DNA of 43,442 nucleotides from the NCBI GenBank assembly GCA_041164265.1, contig JBEAPR010000075.1, positions 1-43,442 of the forward strand, read 5' to 3'. The position numbers were made by a program, and so were the translations under genes. Source of the stretch: CALAZP01 sp041164265. GTDB taxonomy: Bacteria; Bacteroidota; Bacteroidia; Chitinophagales; Saprospiraceae. The notes beneath the pieces were generated by a model. That model was not told where the DNA came from. It ran no database searches and saw only the letters and a program-made list of their open reading frames with translations. This document shows positions 42,741 through 43,442 of the stretch, one piece after another. Every line of letters starts with the position of its first letter. Position 1 is the first letter of the stretch.

Positions 42741-43442
42741 AAAATTTCCCCTGTTGGTAAGCTCCGAAAACTTTTAAACTATTGGTAAGTGGTTGAATAG
42801 CCTCAATCGCTTGGGTAAAACCAATTTTTCCACTTTCAATTACAAAATCTACGAAAAACATATACTCCCATGGATGGCCAATAATCGGCGCAGATTGTAT
42901 CTTGGTGAGATTGACATTATATGCAGCTAAAACGGTAAGAACTTTGTAAAGACTTCCAACCTCATGACCGGTAGAAAAACTAACAGAGACTTTTTCCACT
43001 TTCTCAGGATTTATTTCAACTAAATCTTGATCTTTAATCACTAAAAATCTAGTGAAATTTTTCTTGTGCGTTTCAATACTCTCTTCTAATAATTCCAAAT
43101 CATATAATTCACTAGCCAATTTACTAGCAATTACACCAACTTCAGGATTTTTATTCTCGCTCAATCGCTTAGCACTTAACGCGGTATCCTCCATTTCAAT
43201 TAATTTTATGAAAGGATAGCTTTTAAAATATTCTCGACATTGTGCAATAGCCATTGGATGAGAATGGACTTCTTTAAGATCCTGAATAGCCGTTCCCGGC
43301 AGGCCAATCAAATGTTGTTTGATTCTTAGATATGCCTCGCCAATTACAGACACTTTGGATTCTTGAAGTAAGCGGTAATTGTTCATTATACTACCACCTA
43401 GGGTATTCTCAATAGCCATCAATCCAGTATCAGCTCCACCAC
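42730..43442 (-). CDS. pheA: Prephenate dehydratase, N-terminus cut by window edge
   Basis: The enzyme turns prephenate into phenylpyruvate. The frame continues through the right edge without a start, and the first visible residues (GGADTGLMAIENTLGGSIMN) lie inside the catalytic domain, so perhaps 50 N-terminal residues are missing; the TTG near 43422 is not the real start. The catalytic domain shows the expected KNFTRFLVI (Thr-Arg-Phe motif) and SNLA-like SELYDLEL. The ACT regulatory domain (about the last 80 residues) has GSLYKVLTVLAAYNVNLTKI and QSAPIIGHPWEYMFFVDF, where the classical GALV and ESRP feedback motifs are GSLY and QSAP. No chorismate mutase domain is attached. Confidence 0.93.
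   Translation of the reverse strand, partial: GGADTGLMAIENTLGGSIMNNYRLLQESKVSVIGEAYLRIKQHLIGLPGTAIQDLKEVHSHPMAIAQCREYFKSYPFIKLIEMEDTALSAKRLSENKNPEVGVIASKLASELYDLELLEESIETHKKNFTRFLVIKDQDLVEINPEKVEKVSVSFSTGHEVGSLYKVLTVLAAYNVNLTKIQSAPIIGHPWEYMFFVDFVIESGKIGFTQAIEAIQPLTNSLKVFGAYQQGKFYEE

Noticed and set aside
43400..43422. TTG near 43422 as the pheA start
   Set aside because: The frame is open to the edge and the residues before it (GGADTG) match the inside of the prephenate dehydratase domain, so the gene is truncated.

Overview
The window looks like chromosomal core DNA of a Bacteroidota bacterium, most likely a Cytophagales member. The DNA is AT-rich and genes lack clear Shine-Dalgarno sites. 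Several leaders carry the Bacteroidota promoter pattern TTTG/TTG-N19-21-TAnnTTTG. Gene content also fits: a DUF1573 protein, a fused alpha/beta 2-oxoacid dehydrogenase E1, a DUF3417-type glucan phosphorylase, an RRM protein, a 465-aa PLP decarboxylase and a pheA-aminotransferase-tyrA-DAHP synthase/chorismate mutase cluster. The assignment rests on these traits, not on a marker gene.

Layout. 1-3000: a penicillin-acylase-type hydrolase cut by the left edge, yaaA and a secreted DUF1573 protein, with two back-to-back terminators near 2430. 3.1-7.7 kb (+): E1 alpha/beta fusion, then Tex. 7.7-14.1 kb (-): pyruvate carboxylase and a SNF2/HepA-type ATPase. 14.2-17.5 kb (-): metY, metX and a D-2-hydroxyacid dehydrogenase, behind a SAM-I riboswitch and a well-matched promoter at 17693-17869. 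Divergent from these (+): osmC, a metZ-like sulfhydrylase and a small uncharacterised protein. 20.2-25.8 kb: OPT transporter, two secreted M28 peptidases facing each other across a bidirectional terminator, and a MazG-like pyrophosphohydrolase. 25.9-30 kb: arginine-decarboxylase-like enzyme and glycogen phosphorylase. 30-31 kb: an orphan secreted protein beside a decayed IS3-type transposase. 30.9-35.1 kb: small-molecule/protein methyltransferase, a long QueA, a secreted alpha/beta hydrolase, an RRM protein and an RlmK-like methyltransferase. 35.1-38.8 kb: a sigma-70-like factor, a one-pass membrane protein and, convergent with them, two paralogous membrane proteins that appear to end in cytoplasmic winged-helix domains. 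38.8-43.4 kb (-): aromatic amino-acid genes followed by an enoyl-CoA hydratase; pheA is cut by the right edge.

How genes work together. The riboswitch operon should make homocysteine from homoserine (acylation by MetX, sulfhydrylation by MetY) and shut off when SAM is high; metZ across the divergent intergenic region offers a second sulfhydrylase not under that riboswitch. The right-hand cluster covers the first step of aromatic synthesis and the prephenate branch to Phe and Tyr. The best candidate for an undescribed system is the 35.1-38.8 kb group: sigma factor, putative membrane partner, and twin receptor-like proteins with an outside sensor and an inside DNA-binding-like domain. No tRNA, rRNA, CRISPR array or intact mobile element was found.
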